Positions 27,388 through 36,027 of a DNA stretch of 64,000 bases are shown piece after piece (position 1 is the first letter of the stretch; every line of letters starts with the position of its first letter). Made by a program: the position numbers and the translations under genes. Origin of the DNA: Pedobacter foliorum (GTDB lineage: Bacteria; Bacteroidota; Bacteroidia; Sphingobacteriales; Sphingobacteriaceae); NCBI RefSeq assembly GCF_013266735.1, contig NZ_JABSNU010000016.1, positions 37,818 through 101,817 of the forward strand. The letters run 5' to 3'. The notes beneath the pieces were generated by a model. It ran no database searches, was not told the origin of the DNA, and saw only the letters and a program-made list of their open reading frames with translations.

Positions 27388-27606
27388 CTAACTGCTCTCT
27401 TCAATTTTCTCAAAAAACTGTTTTAGTTCATCAAAAAATATCAGTGTTTTAAGTCTTTCTTCAGTTTCAACCTGAACTGCAGCATGGCCGGCCCATCCGC
27501 TATAAAGTTTGTCAAGCATCTCGTGGATTTCTTCAAAAGAATGCTCATCAAAGAATTCCCTTGTCATCACGTGTAGTTTTTCTGATTCTCTAATTTCTAA
27601 TGGCAT
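27388..27606 (-). CDS. Small acidic protein of unknown function
   Basis: 72 residues, mostly helical, rich in Glu (FDEHSFEEIHEML), with no membrane segment. The reading is supported by a strong Shine-Dalgarno AAGGAGGAA about 7 nt before the ATG at 27606, which is unusual in this window, where most genes lack one. I do not recognise a family. It stands alone between the ThuA gene and the Oar-like receptor. Confidence 0.65.
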   Translation of the reverse strand: MPLEIRESEKLHVMTREFFDEHSFEEIHEMLDKLYSGWAGHAAVQVETEERLKTLIFFDELKQFFEKIEESS

Positions 27607-27959
27607 GGCAATTCCTCCTTATATTTTTCGGACCTCGACTGTAACTTATTTGTTGTATAACGCCAAAAAAAACAGAAATGATATGACCAATTGTCATTTG
27701 ATTAAAAATTAACTAATAACCCGGTGGCCCTGCTATTTAAAGGAAAAAATTTAAAGCATCTGTAAACCATTGCGAGGAAAAACGAAGCTAATTGGGCTTA
27801 GGAGTCAGTCCACATTCATCGTGCGCTGAATGTGAAATAACATCAGCGTCACCTTAGTCCTCTATTAATTTCCTAACAGTTAAATTATTAATTGCATCAA
27901 CAGGCTGAAAACAACCAAGCATCAGTTAATGCCCTAGCTTAATTGAATTAAAAGGTGTA
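27607..27959. other. Non-coding stretch with degenerate repeat
   Basis: About 350 bp without a supported gene. ATTGCGAGGAAAAACGAAGC near 27770 looks like a worn copy of a dispersed repeat, and GTCAGTCCAC near 27804 also occurs in the hairpin at 61639-61697. I see no promoter pointing at either neighbour. Confidence 0.4.
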
Positions 27960-28002
27960 AAAAAAAAGGCTAAAACATTTTTTAAGATGCTTGAGCCTTT
28001 TT
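27960..28002 (-). terminator. Terminator of the Oar-like receptor gene
   Basis: On the minus strand AAAAAGGCT and AGCCTTTTT form a 9-bp stem with a 22-nt loop and a T-run of nine or more. It starts about 20 bp after the stop codon at 28022. Confidence 0.6.
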
Positions 28003-28021
28003 AAGCGGATATTAATCCTTG

Positions 28022-31000
28022 TTAGTTAAACAAATATCTAACTCCGATTTGTCCTTGCCATCTTGAATCGAAAGATTCTGTAGAGGTATTAGCAGGAGTT
28101 GTTGGAGAGAAGTTGAATCCTTTTGCTGATGAATTGTATGAAATCAACTGATAAGCCTGGTTACCGTAGCTGTATTGACGACCCCATTTCTTATTTAATA
28201 AGTTGGTGAAGTTAAATACATCAAACGATAATTGTAAACGGTTTTTAGTTGAACCAATCATAGTACCAATATCTTGCATTACACGTAAATCAACTTGGTG
28301 TTGCCAAGGCAAACGAGCACCGTTTCTTTTCGCATACTGACCTCTGATAGTTTTAAGGTAAGAATCGTTGTTGATGTAGGTATTTAATGCATCCCATTGC
28401 TCTTGTGGAGTATAGGTTTTAATAACTGTACCTTTTGCATCTTTAATATCAAGTTTCACCATATTGATATCGCTCATTGTTCTAGGAACAAACAATAAAT
28501 CGTTACCAAAAGCTCCGTCACCATTTAAATCACCATTGTATAGGTAGGTAAAAGGTGTACCTGAAGTACCTGCATAGAATATAGAGAATGTAGTACCACT
28601 TGCTTTTTGACGGCCATAGTTAAAGGCGTATGATAAGCTACCTAAAATTCTATGACGAACATCCTGATTAGAATAAACTAGATCTGGGTTATTAGGATCG
28701 TTAACGATCTGAACAAACTCCCAGTTAGATTGAGCTGTACTGTTAGCACCAGAGTTTACATCTTTAGACTGACCGTAGTTATAAGCTACAGTAGCAAATA
28801 AACCATTAGTAAAGTTTTTCTTCAATTCGGCAGTTAAGCTATAAGAATAACCTTTGCTTGTATTATCTAAAAGATAAGCACCAGTATAAGTTGGATCTAC
28901 TTTGTTAGCGTAAGCTGGACGTAAATCTGCTCCGTTACTTAATGCAGAGCTAATTGTTGTACCTTTTGCTTTAACATTTAGATCTTTGTAAAGAACGTTA
29001 TTTACAGTTTTAGAGTAAATACCTTCTAAAGTACCTACCATACCTGCAGGTAATTTAAAATCAGCCGCTAAGTTGGTACGGAATACCTGAGGTACTCTAA
29101 ATCTAGGGCTCATTAAGTTAACCTGGTAAGTATTTCCAGCTGAACCAACTGTAGATTGTTTGTTTGGATCAGGCTCAAAACCTGCATTGTTAGCTGCAGT
29201 TCCAGATAATGCAATAGATTTATAATCTAAACCAGTATTTCCATATTGGTTAGAGAACCATACGAATGGAGCACGACCGGTAAATAATCCACTACCACCA
29301 CGTACTTGAATTGTTCTGTCACCAGTTGCATCCCAGTTAAATCCGATACGAGGAGAAACTAAGATTTGTCCGCTTGGTAAGTTGCTTGTACCATAACCTG
29401 GGAACGAAGCTGCAACAGCTGGGTTATTAGCTGGTTTATCAAAGAATAAAGGAACATCTAATCTTAAACCTGCAGTTAATCTGAAAGTAGGATCAACCTG
29501 AATCTCGTCTTGGAAATAAAAGCCTAATTGAGCTGCTTTAAATGCCGCAGGTGGAAGAGTACCAGCAACTGAAGGATAAGTAACGTCGATATTTTTTGGT
29601 TTATCCTTATAGAAATCATCAAGATTATCAAAACGGTAACGACCTCTATAGTTGTTTACGAACAAGTTACTGAATTTGAAAAACTCATTGTGTGTACCTA
29701 ACGTGAAAGTATGGTTACCTGCTAATAGTTTTAAGTTGTCAGTAAATTCGACAACATCCTGATCAAGTGAGTTTGCTGTAGAGCTTCTTTCTGAACCGAA
29801 TTGAAGCGTGCTTCCAGCTTGTCCGCCCCAGTTTTGAATTTCAACTTGTGGGAATAAAGAACCGTTTGTAGCACGTGAATCTCTGATTCTTGAATAACCT
29901 ACAATAAGGTTGTTTGATAAGTTAGAGTTTATTTGAGATCTTAACTCTAATACACTGATGTTTTGACTGTTCTCGAACTTATAACCATTATTTCCTAAAC
30001 GGAAGAAAGAAGGGCTTCTGCTAAGGTTATCATCAGATGCTTTAATATAGTTATGACGTAAAGTTAATTGGTTTTTGCTATTGATATTCCAATCTAAACG
30101 TGCAAAGATCTTATCACTTTTAGTTTCTTGATCAATTTTATCAAAGCTACCAACATTGTAGCCATATGTTTTTTGAACAAAATCAGCTAATGTATTAGCA
30201 TCAGATGCAGAAAGCATTGCATTTGCATCGCCAACATTAAATGATGTAGGAACTTTATCTCTTGTTTGCTCAGCATTTACAAAGAAGAATAGTTTGTTTT
30301 TAACAATTGGAGCACCTAAACGGAAACCATATTGAGTCCTGTAAAAGTCGTTAGCTTTTTCTCCTGCAAAGTTTTTACCTACTAATTTTTGGTTTCTACC
30401 GAAAAAGTAAGCTGATCCCTCTACATTATTTGTTCCTGAACGTGTAATAGCATTAATACCACCACCTGTAAAGTTACCGTAGCTCACATCGTAAGGAGCT
30501 AAAACAACTTGAATCTCTTGAACAGCGTCAAGTGAAATAGGTTGAGTTTTTGCTAAACCACCCGGTGCCGGAGAACCAGCGATACCGAAAATGTCATTGT
30601 TCATGGCACCATCAATGTTGATGCTGTTGTAACGAGTACTTGATCCAGAGAAAGAGTTACCGTTTGCCTGAGGCGTTAAACGCGTAAAATCCTGTAAACT
30701 ACGGTTTAAAGTAGGCAGATTTTGGATTTGCTCTTTCGAAATGGTTGTTGCAGCACCAGTTCTCTTGCTGTTCATAGTTGCATCTTTTTTACCAGATACT
30801 ACTACTTCTTCAAGACTTTTGCTGTCGTCACTTAATACAACGTTTAAAGTGTAAGGATCACCTAACTTTAAATAAACATCAGATGCGGTTTCTTTTTGAA
30901 AGCCTACATAGTTTACTTCAATAGTGTATGGGCCACCTGGTCTCATGTTTGCAATGCTAAATCTGCCGTCGTTGTTTGTAGAAACAGAATATACAGTACC

Positions 31001-31165
31001 TGTAGGAACGTGTATAGCTTTAACACTTGCACCTGGCAAAGCTCCTTTAGAGTCTTTGACTGTACCCGTCATAGCAGATGTGGTTACTTGTGCATTTACT
31101 GCAGAAATAGACCCTACAAACGCTAAAACGATTACTACCATCTTGAATAGTAAAGATTTCTTCAT
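28022..31165 (-). CDS. Oar-like TonB-dependent receptor with carboxypeptidase-regulatory-like domain
   Basis: 1047 residues from the ATG at 31165, giving the signal peptide MKKSLLFKMVVIVLAFVGSI with cleavage near VNAQ. A carboxypeptidase-regulatory-like domain (about 30-110: GTVKDSKGALPGASVKA) leads into a plug domain (about 125-250, with DGAMNNDIFG and GGGINAITRSGTN) and a large beta-barrel ending LFN. It resembles the Oar group of outer-membrane receptors rather than SusC, and no SusD partner is present. Substrate unknown. A TAAATTTG box lies 46 bp upstream. Confidence 0.92.
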   Translation of the reverse strand: MKKSLLFKMVVIVLAFVGSISAVNAQVTTSAMTGTVKDSKGALPGASVKAIHVPTGTVYSVSTNNDGRFSIANMRPGGPYTIEVNYVGFQKETASDVYLKLGDPYTLNVVLSDDSKSLEEVVVSGKKDATMNSKRTGAATTISKEQIQNLPTLNRSLQDFTRLTPQANGNSFSGSSTRYNSINIDGAMNNDIFGIAGSPAPGGLAKTQPISLDAVQEIQVVLAPYDVSYGNFTGGGINAITRSGTNNVEGSAYFFGRNQKLVGKNFAGEKANDFYRTQYGFRLGAPIVKNKLFFFVNAEQTRDKVPTSFNVGDANAMLSASDANTLADFVQKTYGYNVGSFDKIDQETKSDKIFARLDWNINSKNQLTLRHNYIKASDDNLSRSPSFFRLGNNGYKFENSQNISVLELRSQINSNLSNNLIVGYSRIRDSRATNGSLFPQVEIQNWGGQAGSTLQFGSERSSTANSLDQDVVEFTDNLKLLAGNHTFTLGTHNEFFKFSNLFVNNYRGRYRFDNLDDFYKDKPKNIDVTYPSVAGTLPPAAFKAAQLGFYFQDEIQVDPTFRLTAGLRLDVPLFFDKPANNPAVAASFPGYGTSNLPSGQILVSPRIGFNWDATGDRTIQVRGGSGLFTGRAPFVWFSNQYGNTGLDYKSIALSGTAANNAGFEPDPNKQSTVGSAGNTYQVNLMSPRFRVPQVFRTNLAADFKLPAGMVGTLEGIYSKTVNNVLYKDLNVKAKGTTISSALSNGADLRPAYANKVDPTYTGAYLLDNTSKGYSYSLTAELKKNFTNGLFATVAYNYGQSKDVNSGANSTAQSNWEFVQIVNDPNNPDLVYSNQDVRHRILGSLSYAFNYGRQKASGTTFSIFYAGTSGTPFTYLYNGDLNGDGAFGNDLLFVPRTMSDINMVKLDIKDAKGTVIKTYTPQEQWDALNTYINNDSYLKTIRGQYAKRNGARLPWQHQVDLRVMQDIGTMIGSTKNRLQLSFDVFNFTNLLNKKWGRQYSYGNQAYQLISYNSSAKGFNFSPTTPANTSTESFDSRWQGQIGVRYLFN

Positions 31166-31211
31166 ATTGTTTTGTTTTTTTATGAATAACACTAAAAATT
31201 AGTGATATCGG

Positions 31212-31219
31212 CAAATTTA
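31212..31219 (-). promoter_or_regulatory. TAnnTTTG -7 box of the Oar-like receptor gene
   Basis: On the minus strand TAAATTTG lies 46 bp before the ATG at 31165. A short stem-loop CACTAA/TTAGTG (31190-31204) sits in the predicted leader. No clear -33 TTTG is visible. Confidence 0.45.
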
Positions 31220-31446
31220 AATATTAATTTAATGCTCACTTTATTTTTCATGTTAAATAATTATTAAATATGCCAGAACTTTTCAACATTTAACACAGTA
31301 ATTAAATATATAACCAACAGTTTATCAGTCGATTGTTTTGCAGTTATAATTCAACTAACACTTCAACATTACCGTCTCTTAATATTTCATTCTATTAAAT
31401 CACTTGCTCAAAAATCTTTATGGAGGTATTAACGAACATTTTTTTT

Positions 31447-31454
31447 TATTTTTG
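31447..31454 (+). promoter_or_regulatory. TAnnTTTG -7 box of lpd
   Basis: TATTTTTG, 36 bp before the lpd ATG. The 230 bp to its left, up to the Oar-like gene promoter, hold nothing else that I can identify. Confidence 0.55.
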
Positions 31455-31490
31455 GGCGTTTATTAAAGTTAAATTCCTTTATAATAAGAT

Positions 31491-32879
31491 ATGAACTACG
31501 ATGTAATTGTAATAGGCAGCGGTCCCGGTGGATACGTAGCTGCAATCAGAGCTTCTCAGTTAGGTTTGAAAACTGCAGTTGTAGAGCGCGAATCCTTAGG
31601 TGGGATATGCCTTAACTGGGGCTGTATACCTACTAAAGCATTACTAAAAAGTGCACAGGTTTTTGAATACATTAACCATGCTTCGGAATATGGCATTAAA
31701 ACCGCTGAAGCTGAGGCTGACTTTGCAGCAGTTATTAAGCGTAGCCGTGGTGTTGCTGATGGTATGAGCAAAGGGGTTCAGTTCTTAATGAAAAAGAACA
31801 AAATCGATGTAATAATGGGTTCGGGTAAAGTAAAACCTGGAAACAAAGTTGAAGTTAAAGCAGCTGACGGTTCTCAAAAAGAATATACAGCTACAAGTAT
31901 AATATTAGCTACCGGCGGAAGATCGAGAGAACTTCCTAACTTAAAACAAGACGGTAAAAAAGTAATCGGATACAGACAGGCCATGGTATTACCTGAGCAA
32001 CCAAAATCTATGGTTGTTGTTGGTTCTGGTGCTATAGGTGTTGAGTTTGCTTATTTCTATGCTACTTTAGGCACTAAAGTTACTATTGTTGAGTTTATGG
32101 ACAACGTTGTTCCTGTTGAGGATGAAGACGTATCTAAACAACTATTGCGTAGCTTTAAGAAAGCTGGTATCGAGATCATGACTTCATCAAGCGTTGAGTC
32201 TGTTGACACTAGCGGTGCTGGTTGTAAAGTACAGGTTAAAACTGCTGCCGGTGTGCAAACTCTTGAGTGTGATATCGTACTTTCTGCTGCTGGTGTTGTT
32301 GCTAACATCGAAAACTTAGGTTTAGAAGAAACTGGCATCAAAACTGAAAAAGGTAAAGTAGTTGTTGACGAGTTTTACAATACTACTGTAAAAGGTGTTT
32401 ATGCTATCGGCGATATCGTTGGTGGACAGGCATTGGCTCACGTTGCTTCTGCTGAAGGTATTATTTGTGTTGAAAAAATTGCTGGTCATAAACCAGAGCC
32501 TTTAGATTATAACAACATCCCAGGTTGTACTTATTGCAGTCCTGAAATTGCTTCAGTAGGTTATACTGAAAAAGCTGCTAAAGCTGCCGGATATGAGTTG
32601 AAAATTGGCAAGTTCCCATTCTCTGCTTCAGGTAAAGCTAGTGCTGCCGGTGCTAAAGATGGTTTCGTTAAGTTAATCTTCGATGCTAAATACGGCGAAT
32701 TATTAGGTGCCCACATGATTGGTGCTAACGTTACTGAAATGATTGCTGAGATTGTTGTTGCCCGTAAATTGGAAACAACTGGTCATGAAATGATTAAATC
32801 GGTACACCCTCACCCTACTATGAGTGAAGCGATTATGGAAGCTGCTGCTGATGCATATGGTGAAGTAATTCACTTGTAA
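31491..32879 (+). CDS. lpd: Dihydrolipoyl dehydrogenase (E3)
   Basis: 462 residues. Flavoprotein that reoxidises lipoyl groups of 2-oxoacid dehydrogenase and glycine cleavage complexes. FAD motif GSGPGGYVAA, redox-active disulfide in GGICLNWGCIPTKALL (Cys about 40 and 45), NAD motif GSGAIGVEFA (about 179), second FAD motif YAIGDIVGG (about 304) and the catalytic HPHPTMSEA His-Glu pair near the C-terminus. No E1 or E2 gene adjoins it. A hairpin terminator follows 27 bp after the stop. Confidence 0.97.
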   Translation: MNYDVIVIGSGPGGYVAAIRASQLGLKTAVVERESLGGICLNWGCIPTKALLKSAQVFEYINHASEYGIKTAEAEADFAAVIKRSRGVADGMSKGVQFLMKKNKIDVIMGSGKVKPGNKVEVKAADGSQKEYTATSIILATGGRSRELPNLKQDGKKVIGYRQAMVLPEQPKSMVVVGSGAIGVEFAYFYATLGTKVTIVEFMDNVVPVEDEDVSKQLLRSFKKAGIEIMTSSSVESVDTSGAGCKVQVKTAAGVQTLECDIVLSAAGVVANIENLGLEETGIKTEKGKVVVDEFYNTTVKGVYAIGDIVGGQALAHVASAEGIICVEKIAGHKPEPLDYNNIPGCTYCSPEIASVGYTEKAAKAAGYELKIGKFPFSASGKASAAGAKDGFVKLIFDAKYGELLGAHMIGANVTEMIAEIVVARKLETTGHEMIKSVHPHPTMSEAIMEAAADAYGEVIHL

Positions 32880-32906
32880 TAACAAATATTACATTAACAT
32901 ATTTTG

Positions 32907-32933
32907 AAAAAGGCCACGTAATGTGGCCTTTTT
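32907..32933 (+). terminator. Terminator of lpd
   Basis: Stem AAAAAGGCCAC/GTGGCCTTTTT with loop GTAAT, 27 bp after the lpd stop. Confidence 0.85.
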
Positions 32934-32948
32934 CATTAATTTTAAAAT

Positions 32949-33797
32949 ATGAATTTACACACAATCAATACAGGTTTATTTAAACTCGATGGTGGCGCTA
33001 TGTTTGGCGTAGTTCCTAAATCTGTCTGGCAACGCAGTAATCCGGCAGATGCAAATAATATGTGCACCTGGGCTATGAGGTGTTTGCTAATTGAAGACGG
33101 TGATAGATTAATATTAATAGATAACGGAATTGGTGATAAGCAGGATGAAAAGTTTTTAGGTCATTATTATTTGCATGGTGATGACACTTTAGATAAATCA
33201 TTAGCTGCAAAAGGCTTCTCAAGAGATGATATCACTGATGTTTTTTTAACTCACCTGCATTTTGATCATTGTGGCGGTTCTATAACTCGCATCGGCAACA
33301 AACTTAGGCCGGCATTTAAGAATGCTTTCTACTGGAGTAACAAAAAACACTGGGATTGGGCTGTAAATCCAAATGAAAGAGAAAAGGCCTCCTTCTTAAA
33401 AGAGAATATCTTGCCGATTCAGGATAGTGGGCAACTTAGGTTTATTGAAGACACTGACGGTGTTCAATTTCATGATGGCATAAACATCCGCTTTGCGTAT
33501 GGACATACTGACGCCATGATGTTGCCTCAAATCCATTACAAAGACAAAACGATTGTGTACATGGCAGACCTTTTACCTTCTGTAGGACATATTCCTTTGC
33601 CTTATGTTATGGCATACGACATGTTTCCTTTGCAAACGTTAAAGGAAAAGAAGTCGTTTTTACAGGAAGCGACGGACAATGGATACATCCTTTATCTTGA
33701 ACATGATGCCGTTAATGAATGTTGTACTTTACAGCATACAGAAAAAGGTATAAGACTAGACCAAACTTTTGATTTAAAAAGCATTACCGCTCTGTAG
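32949..33797 (+). CDS. MBL-fold metallo-hydrolase
   Basis: 282 residues, no signal peptide. The metallo-beta-lactamase-fold metal site is seen in LTHLHFDHCGG (about 97-107), the downstream GHTDAMMLPQ His (about 191), YMADLLPS Asp (about 208) and LEHDA His near residue 255. This is the cytoplasmic quorum-quenching/phosphonate-like MBL group; the substrate is unknown. It starts only 15 bp after the lpd terminator and has no evident promoter box. Confidence 0.88.
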   Translation: MNLHTINTGLFKLDGGAMFGVVPKSVWQRSNPADANNMCTWAMRCLLIEDGDRLILIDNGIGDKQDEKFLGHYYLHGDDTLDKSLAAKGFSRDDITDVFLTHLHFDHCGGSITRIGNKLRPAFKNAFYWSNKKHWDWAVNPNEREKASFLKENILPIQDSGQLRFIEDTDGVQFHDGINIRFAYGHTDAMMLPQIHYKDKTIVYMADLLPSVGHIPLPYVMAYDMFPLQTLKEKKSFLQEATDNGYILYLEHDAVNECCTLQHTEKGIRLDQTFDLKSITAL

Positions 33798-33907
33798 CTA
33801 AAAAAACTGCTTCATAAACAAAATAAGAATAATCACTTTGTTTTGTTTAGTTTTTTATAAATTGGATTAATAAAACAATCTACTGTAAAACCAAATTAAA
33901 AAAGATT

Positions 33908-34237
33908 ATGGGCAAATTTGAAATCACAACAAGAAAGAATGGAGAATTCCAATTCAATTTAAAGGCAGGAAACGGCCAGGTAATTTTAACTAGCGAAGGT
34001 TATTCGAGCAAAAGCGGATGTACCAATGGGATAGAGTCTGTAAAGAAAAACTCTCAGGATGACAGTAAATATGACAAAAAAACATCTACTAACGGCAAAC
34101 CATACTTTAATTTGAAAGCAACTAACGGACAAATTATTGGCAATAGTGAAATGTATGAAAGTGTTGCCAGCAGAGACAATGGCATTGAATCTGTTAAAAA
34201 GAATGCTCCAGAGGCAGAAATTTCGGATTTGACCTAA
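33908..34237 (+). CDS. YegP-like protein with two DUF1508 repeats
   Basis: 109 residues made of two tandem copies of the short DUF1508 fold (about 3-50 and 55-103). Each copy has a lysine/asparagine-rich strand with FQFNLKAGNGQVI or PYFNLKATNGQII and ends NGIESVKKN. The function of the family is not known; it is cytoplasmic and small. Monocistronic, followed directly by a palindromic repeat. Identification is by the repeated motif and is firm. Confidence 0.93.
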   Translation: MGKFEITTRKNGEFQFNLKAGNGQVILTSEGYSSKSGCTNGIESVKKNSQDDSKYDKKTSTNGKPYFNLKATNGQIIGNSEMYESVASRDNGIESVKKNAPEAEISDLT

Positions 34238-34251
34238 ATAATATTGCGCAT

Positions 34252-34353
34252 CGTCATCCTGAATTCGTCATGCCGGCGAAGGCCGATATCAGGACCTCGC
34301 ATAAGCAAGGTTTTCTTTCTCTTGAGGGGTCCTGAAATAAATTCAGGATGACG
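34252..34353. repeat. Palindromic REP-like repeat, long form
   Basis: Outer arms CGTCATCCTGAATT (34252-34265) and AATTCAGGATGACG (34340-34353) are perfectly complementary; inside lie CAGGACCTCGCA and CTTGAGGGGTCCTG. A spurious minus-strand frame through this repeat was discarded. Confidence 0.8.
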
Positions 34354-34412
34354 TGACGCTACAACTTCACGCAACATTAAGGTATGACGATGCGCTAAAC
34401 CAAACACCGCCC

Positions 34413-34628
34413 CTACCCACCAGAATACCTTCGAAACTCCAATATATCTCCGGGCTGGCAATTCAAAGCACTACATATAGCCTCCAGAGTGTCCAACCTT
34501 ACTGCCTTTGCCTTTCCGGTTTTCAATATGGAAAGATTAGACATCGTTACCCCTACCCTTATACTAAGTTCGGTTAACGACATCTTTCTTTTTGCTAACA
34601 TCACATCTAAATTTATAATTATAGGCAT
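34413..34628 (-). CDS. Xre-family (Cro/CI) helix-turn-helix regulator
   Basis: 71 residues almost wholly occupied by one HTH domain: MLAKRKMSLTELSIRVGVTMS, the recognition helix region MSNLSILKTGKAKAVR and LEAICSALNCQPGDILEF (first string spans residues 9-29; key residues L19, V25, S29). Proteins of this short type usually accompany a DUF2975 membrane-protein gene, but none is present here. It lies divergent from rpoD with 360 bp between. Target genes unknown. Confidence 0.88.
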   Translation of the reverse strand: MPIIINLDVMLAKRKMSLTELSIRVGVTMSNLSILKTGKAKAVRLDTLEAICSALNCQPGDILEFRRYSGG

Positions 34629-34945
34629 AATATGATTTTATAATAAGTCACCAATTATGAATTAATGTTCACTATTTTCCCCAATTTTGAGATTGCTTAC
34701 ACATGTTTATTTTCCTGACATGAGCAAGACAAACTTTTATTTTGGCAAAAGTTAATCTATATTATTATTAATTTACAAAGAATAAATATTGTAAATCAAT
34801 AATAGTATTATGTTTTACAATATAACGATATTAATACTGACAAAAGTATTTTGGAATAATTTTTGCTGATAAATTATTGTATAATTAATACGTGTAAAGT
34901 GTAACGTTTTCAGTAATTTATGTTTTCTAATTGGCTTAAAATTCT
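34629..34945. other. AT-rich intergenic region upstream of rpoD
   Basis: About 315 bp, very AT-rich, between the divergent Xre regulator and rpoD. I see no open frame, stem-loop or repeat that deserves annotation apart from the rpoD promoter box at its right edge. Confidence 0.4.
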
Positions 34946-34953
34946 TACTTTTG
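34946..34953 (+). promoter_or_regulatory. TAnnTTTG -7 box of rpoD
   Basis: TACTTTTG, 36 bp before the ATG at 34990, followed by GCACG as is common at Bacteroidota start sites. Confidence 0.6.
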
Positions 34954-34989
34954 CACGTTCAAACACATAAAGGGTACCAAAGCATATAA

Positions 34990-35850
34990 ATGAGACAACT
35001 CAAAATCACGCAATCGATTACCAATCGCGAAAGTCAATCTCTAGACAAATACCTTCACGAAATTGGTAAAGTGGATTTAATTACCGCGGAAGAAGAAGTA
35101 ATATTAGCAAGAAAAATACGTGAGGGCGATCAGGCGGCGTTAGAACGTCTAACTAAAACCAATTTGCGCTTCGTGGTTTCTGTAGCAAAACAATATCAGA
35201 ACCAAGGTTTAACTTTAGGAGATTTAATTAACGAAGGAAACTTAGGGTTAATTAAGGCTGCTAAGCGTTTTGATGAAACAAAAGGTTTTAAGTTTATTTC
35301 GTATGCTGTTTGGTGGATTCGTCAATCTATTCTACAAGCAATCGCAGAACAGAGTCGTATTGTTCGTTTACCGCTTAACCAGGTTGGATCTTTAAGCAAA
35401 ATCAGTAAAGCATTTTCAAAATTAGAACAAGAATATGAGCGTGAGCCTTCTCCGGAAGAATTGGCAGATATTCTGGAAACAACTGTTGATAAAATTTCTG
35501 ACACTTTAAGTAATTCAGGAAGACACGTATCGATGGATGCTCCATTTGTTCAGGGTGAAGAAAATACATTACTAGATGTACTTGAAAACCATGAGCCAAA
35601 TACTGACAGTAGCCTTATCAACGAATCTCTTTCAGAAGAGATCAAAAGGTCATTGTCTACTTTGACAGAAAGAGAACGTGAAATCATTGTCCTATTCTTC
35701 GGATTAAGTACAAATCATCCTCTATCTCTTGAAGAAATAGGTGAGAAATTCAATTTGACTCGCGAGCGTGTACGTCAGATTAAAGATAAAGCACTGCAAC
35801 GTTTACGTCATACCTCAAGAAGCAAGATCTTAAAATCTTACTTGGGATAA
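34990..35850 (+). CDS. rpoD: Primary RNA polymerase sigma factor
   Basis: 286 residues, the short primary sigma factor of Bacteroidota lacking region 1.1. Region 1.2 (about 14-48, SLDKYLHEIGKVDLITAEEE), region 2 (about 55-125, NEGNLGLIKAAKRFDETKGF and SYAVWWIRQSI), region 3 and region 4.2 (about 250-275, LSLEEIGEKFNLTRERVRQI). This protein reads the TAnnTTTG promoters annotated across the window. A hairpin terminator and half of a palindromic repeat follow. Confidence 0.97.
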   Translation: MRQLKITQSITNRESQSLDKYLHEIGKVDLITAEEEVILARKIREGDQAALERLTKTNLRFVVSVAKQYQNQGLTLGDLINEGNLGLIKAAKRFDETKGFKFISYAVWWIRQSILQAIAEQSRIVRLPLNQVGSLSKISKAFSKLEQEYEREPSPEELADILETTVDKISDTLSNSGRHVSMDAPFVQGEENTLLDVLENHEPNTDSSLINESLSEEIKRSLSTLTEREREIIVLFFGLSTNHPLSLEEIGEKFNLTRERVRQIKDKALQRLRHTSRSKILKSYLG

Positions 35851-35886
35851 TAAGTTAAATTGCAAAAAGGCGCAAAATAAAGCAAC

Positions 35887-35925
35887 CGTCATCCTGAATT
35901 TATTTCAGGACCTCGCAAGAGAAAG
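35887..35925. repeat. Half palindromic REP-like repeat, uninterrupted
   Basis: CGTCATCCTGAATTTATTTC followed by AGGACCTCGCAAGAG. It has the exact loop sequence into which the MITE-like element inserted at 17339, and so serves as an internal empty-site comparison. The right arm is missing. Confidence 0.7.
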
Positions 35926-35963
35926 ACAGCCTACTTGTAAAAAAGCATAAGAAATATATAAAG

Positions 35964-35996
35964 TAAAAAGATTGGGCGAATGCCCGATCTTTTTTA
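35964..35996 (+). terminator. Terminator of rpoD
   Basis: AGATTGGGC/GCCCGATCT stem with loop GAAT (one T-G wobble), bounded by A and T runs. It separates rpoD from the GAPDH gene. Confidence 0.8.
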
Positions 35997-36027
35997 CTTT
36001 TATGGCATTCTAACCAAATTTCATAAC

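Noticed and set aside
32057..32341. Minus-strand frames inside lpd
   Set aside because: They are shadows of a strongly conserved coding frame on the other strand.
34234..34461. Minus-strand open frame of 75 codons across the palindromic repeat
   Set aside because: It is a translation of the REP-like repeat (the RHPEFISGP string) and overlaps the real Xre gene in another frame.
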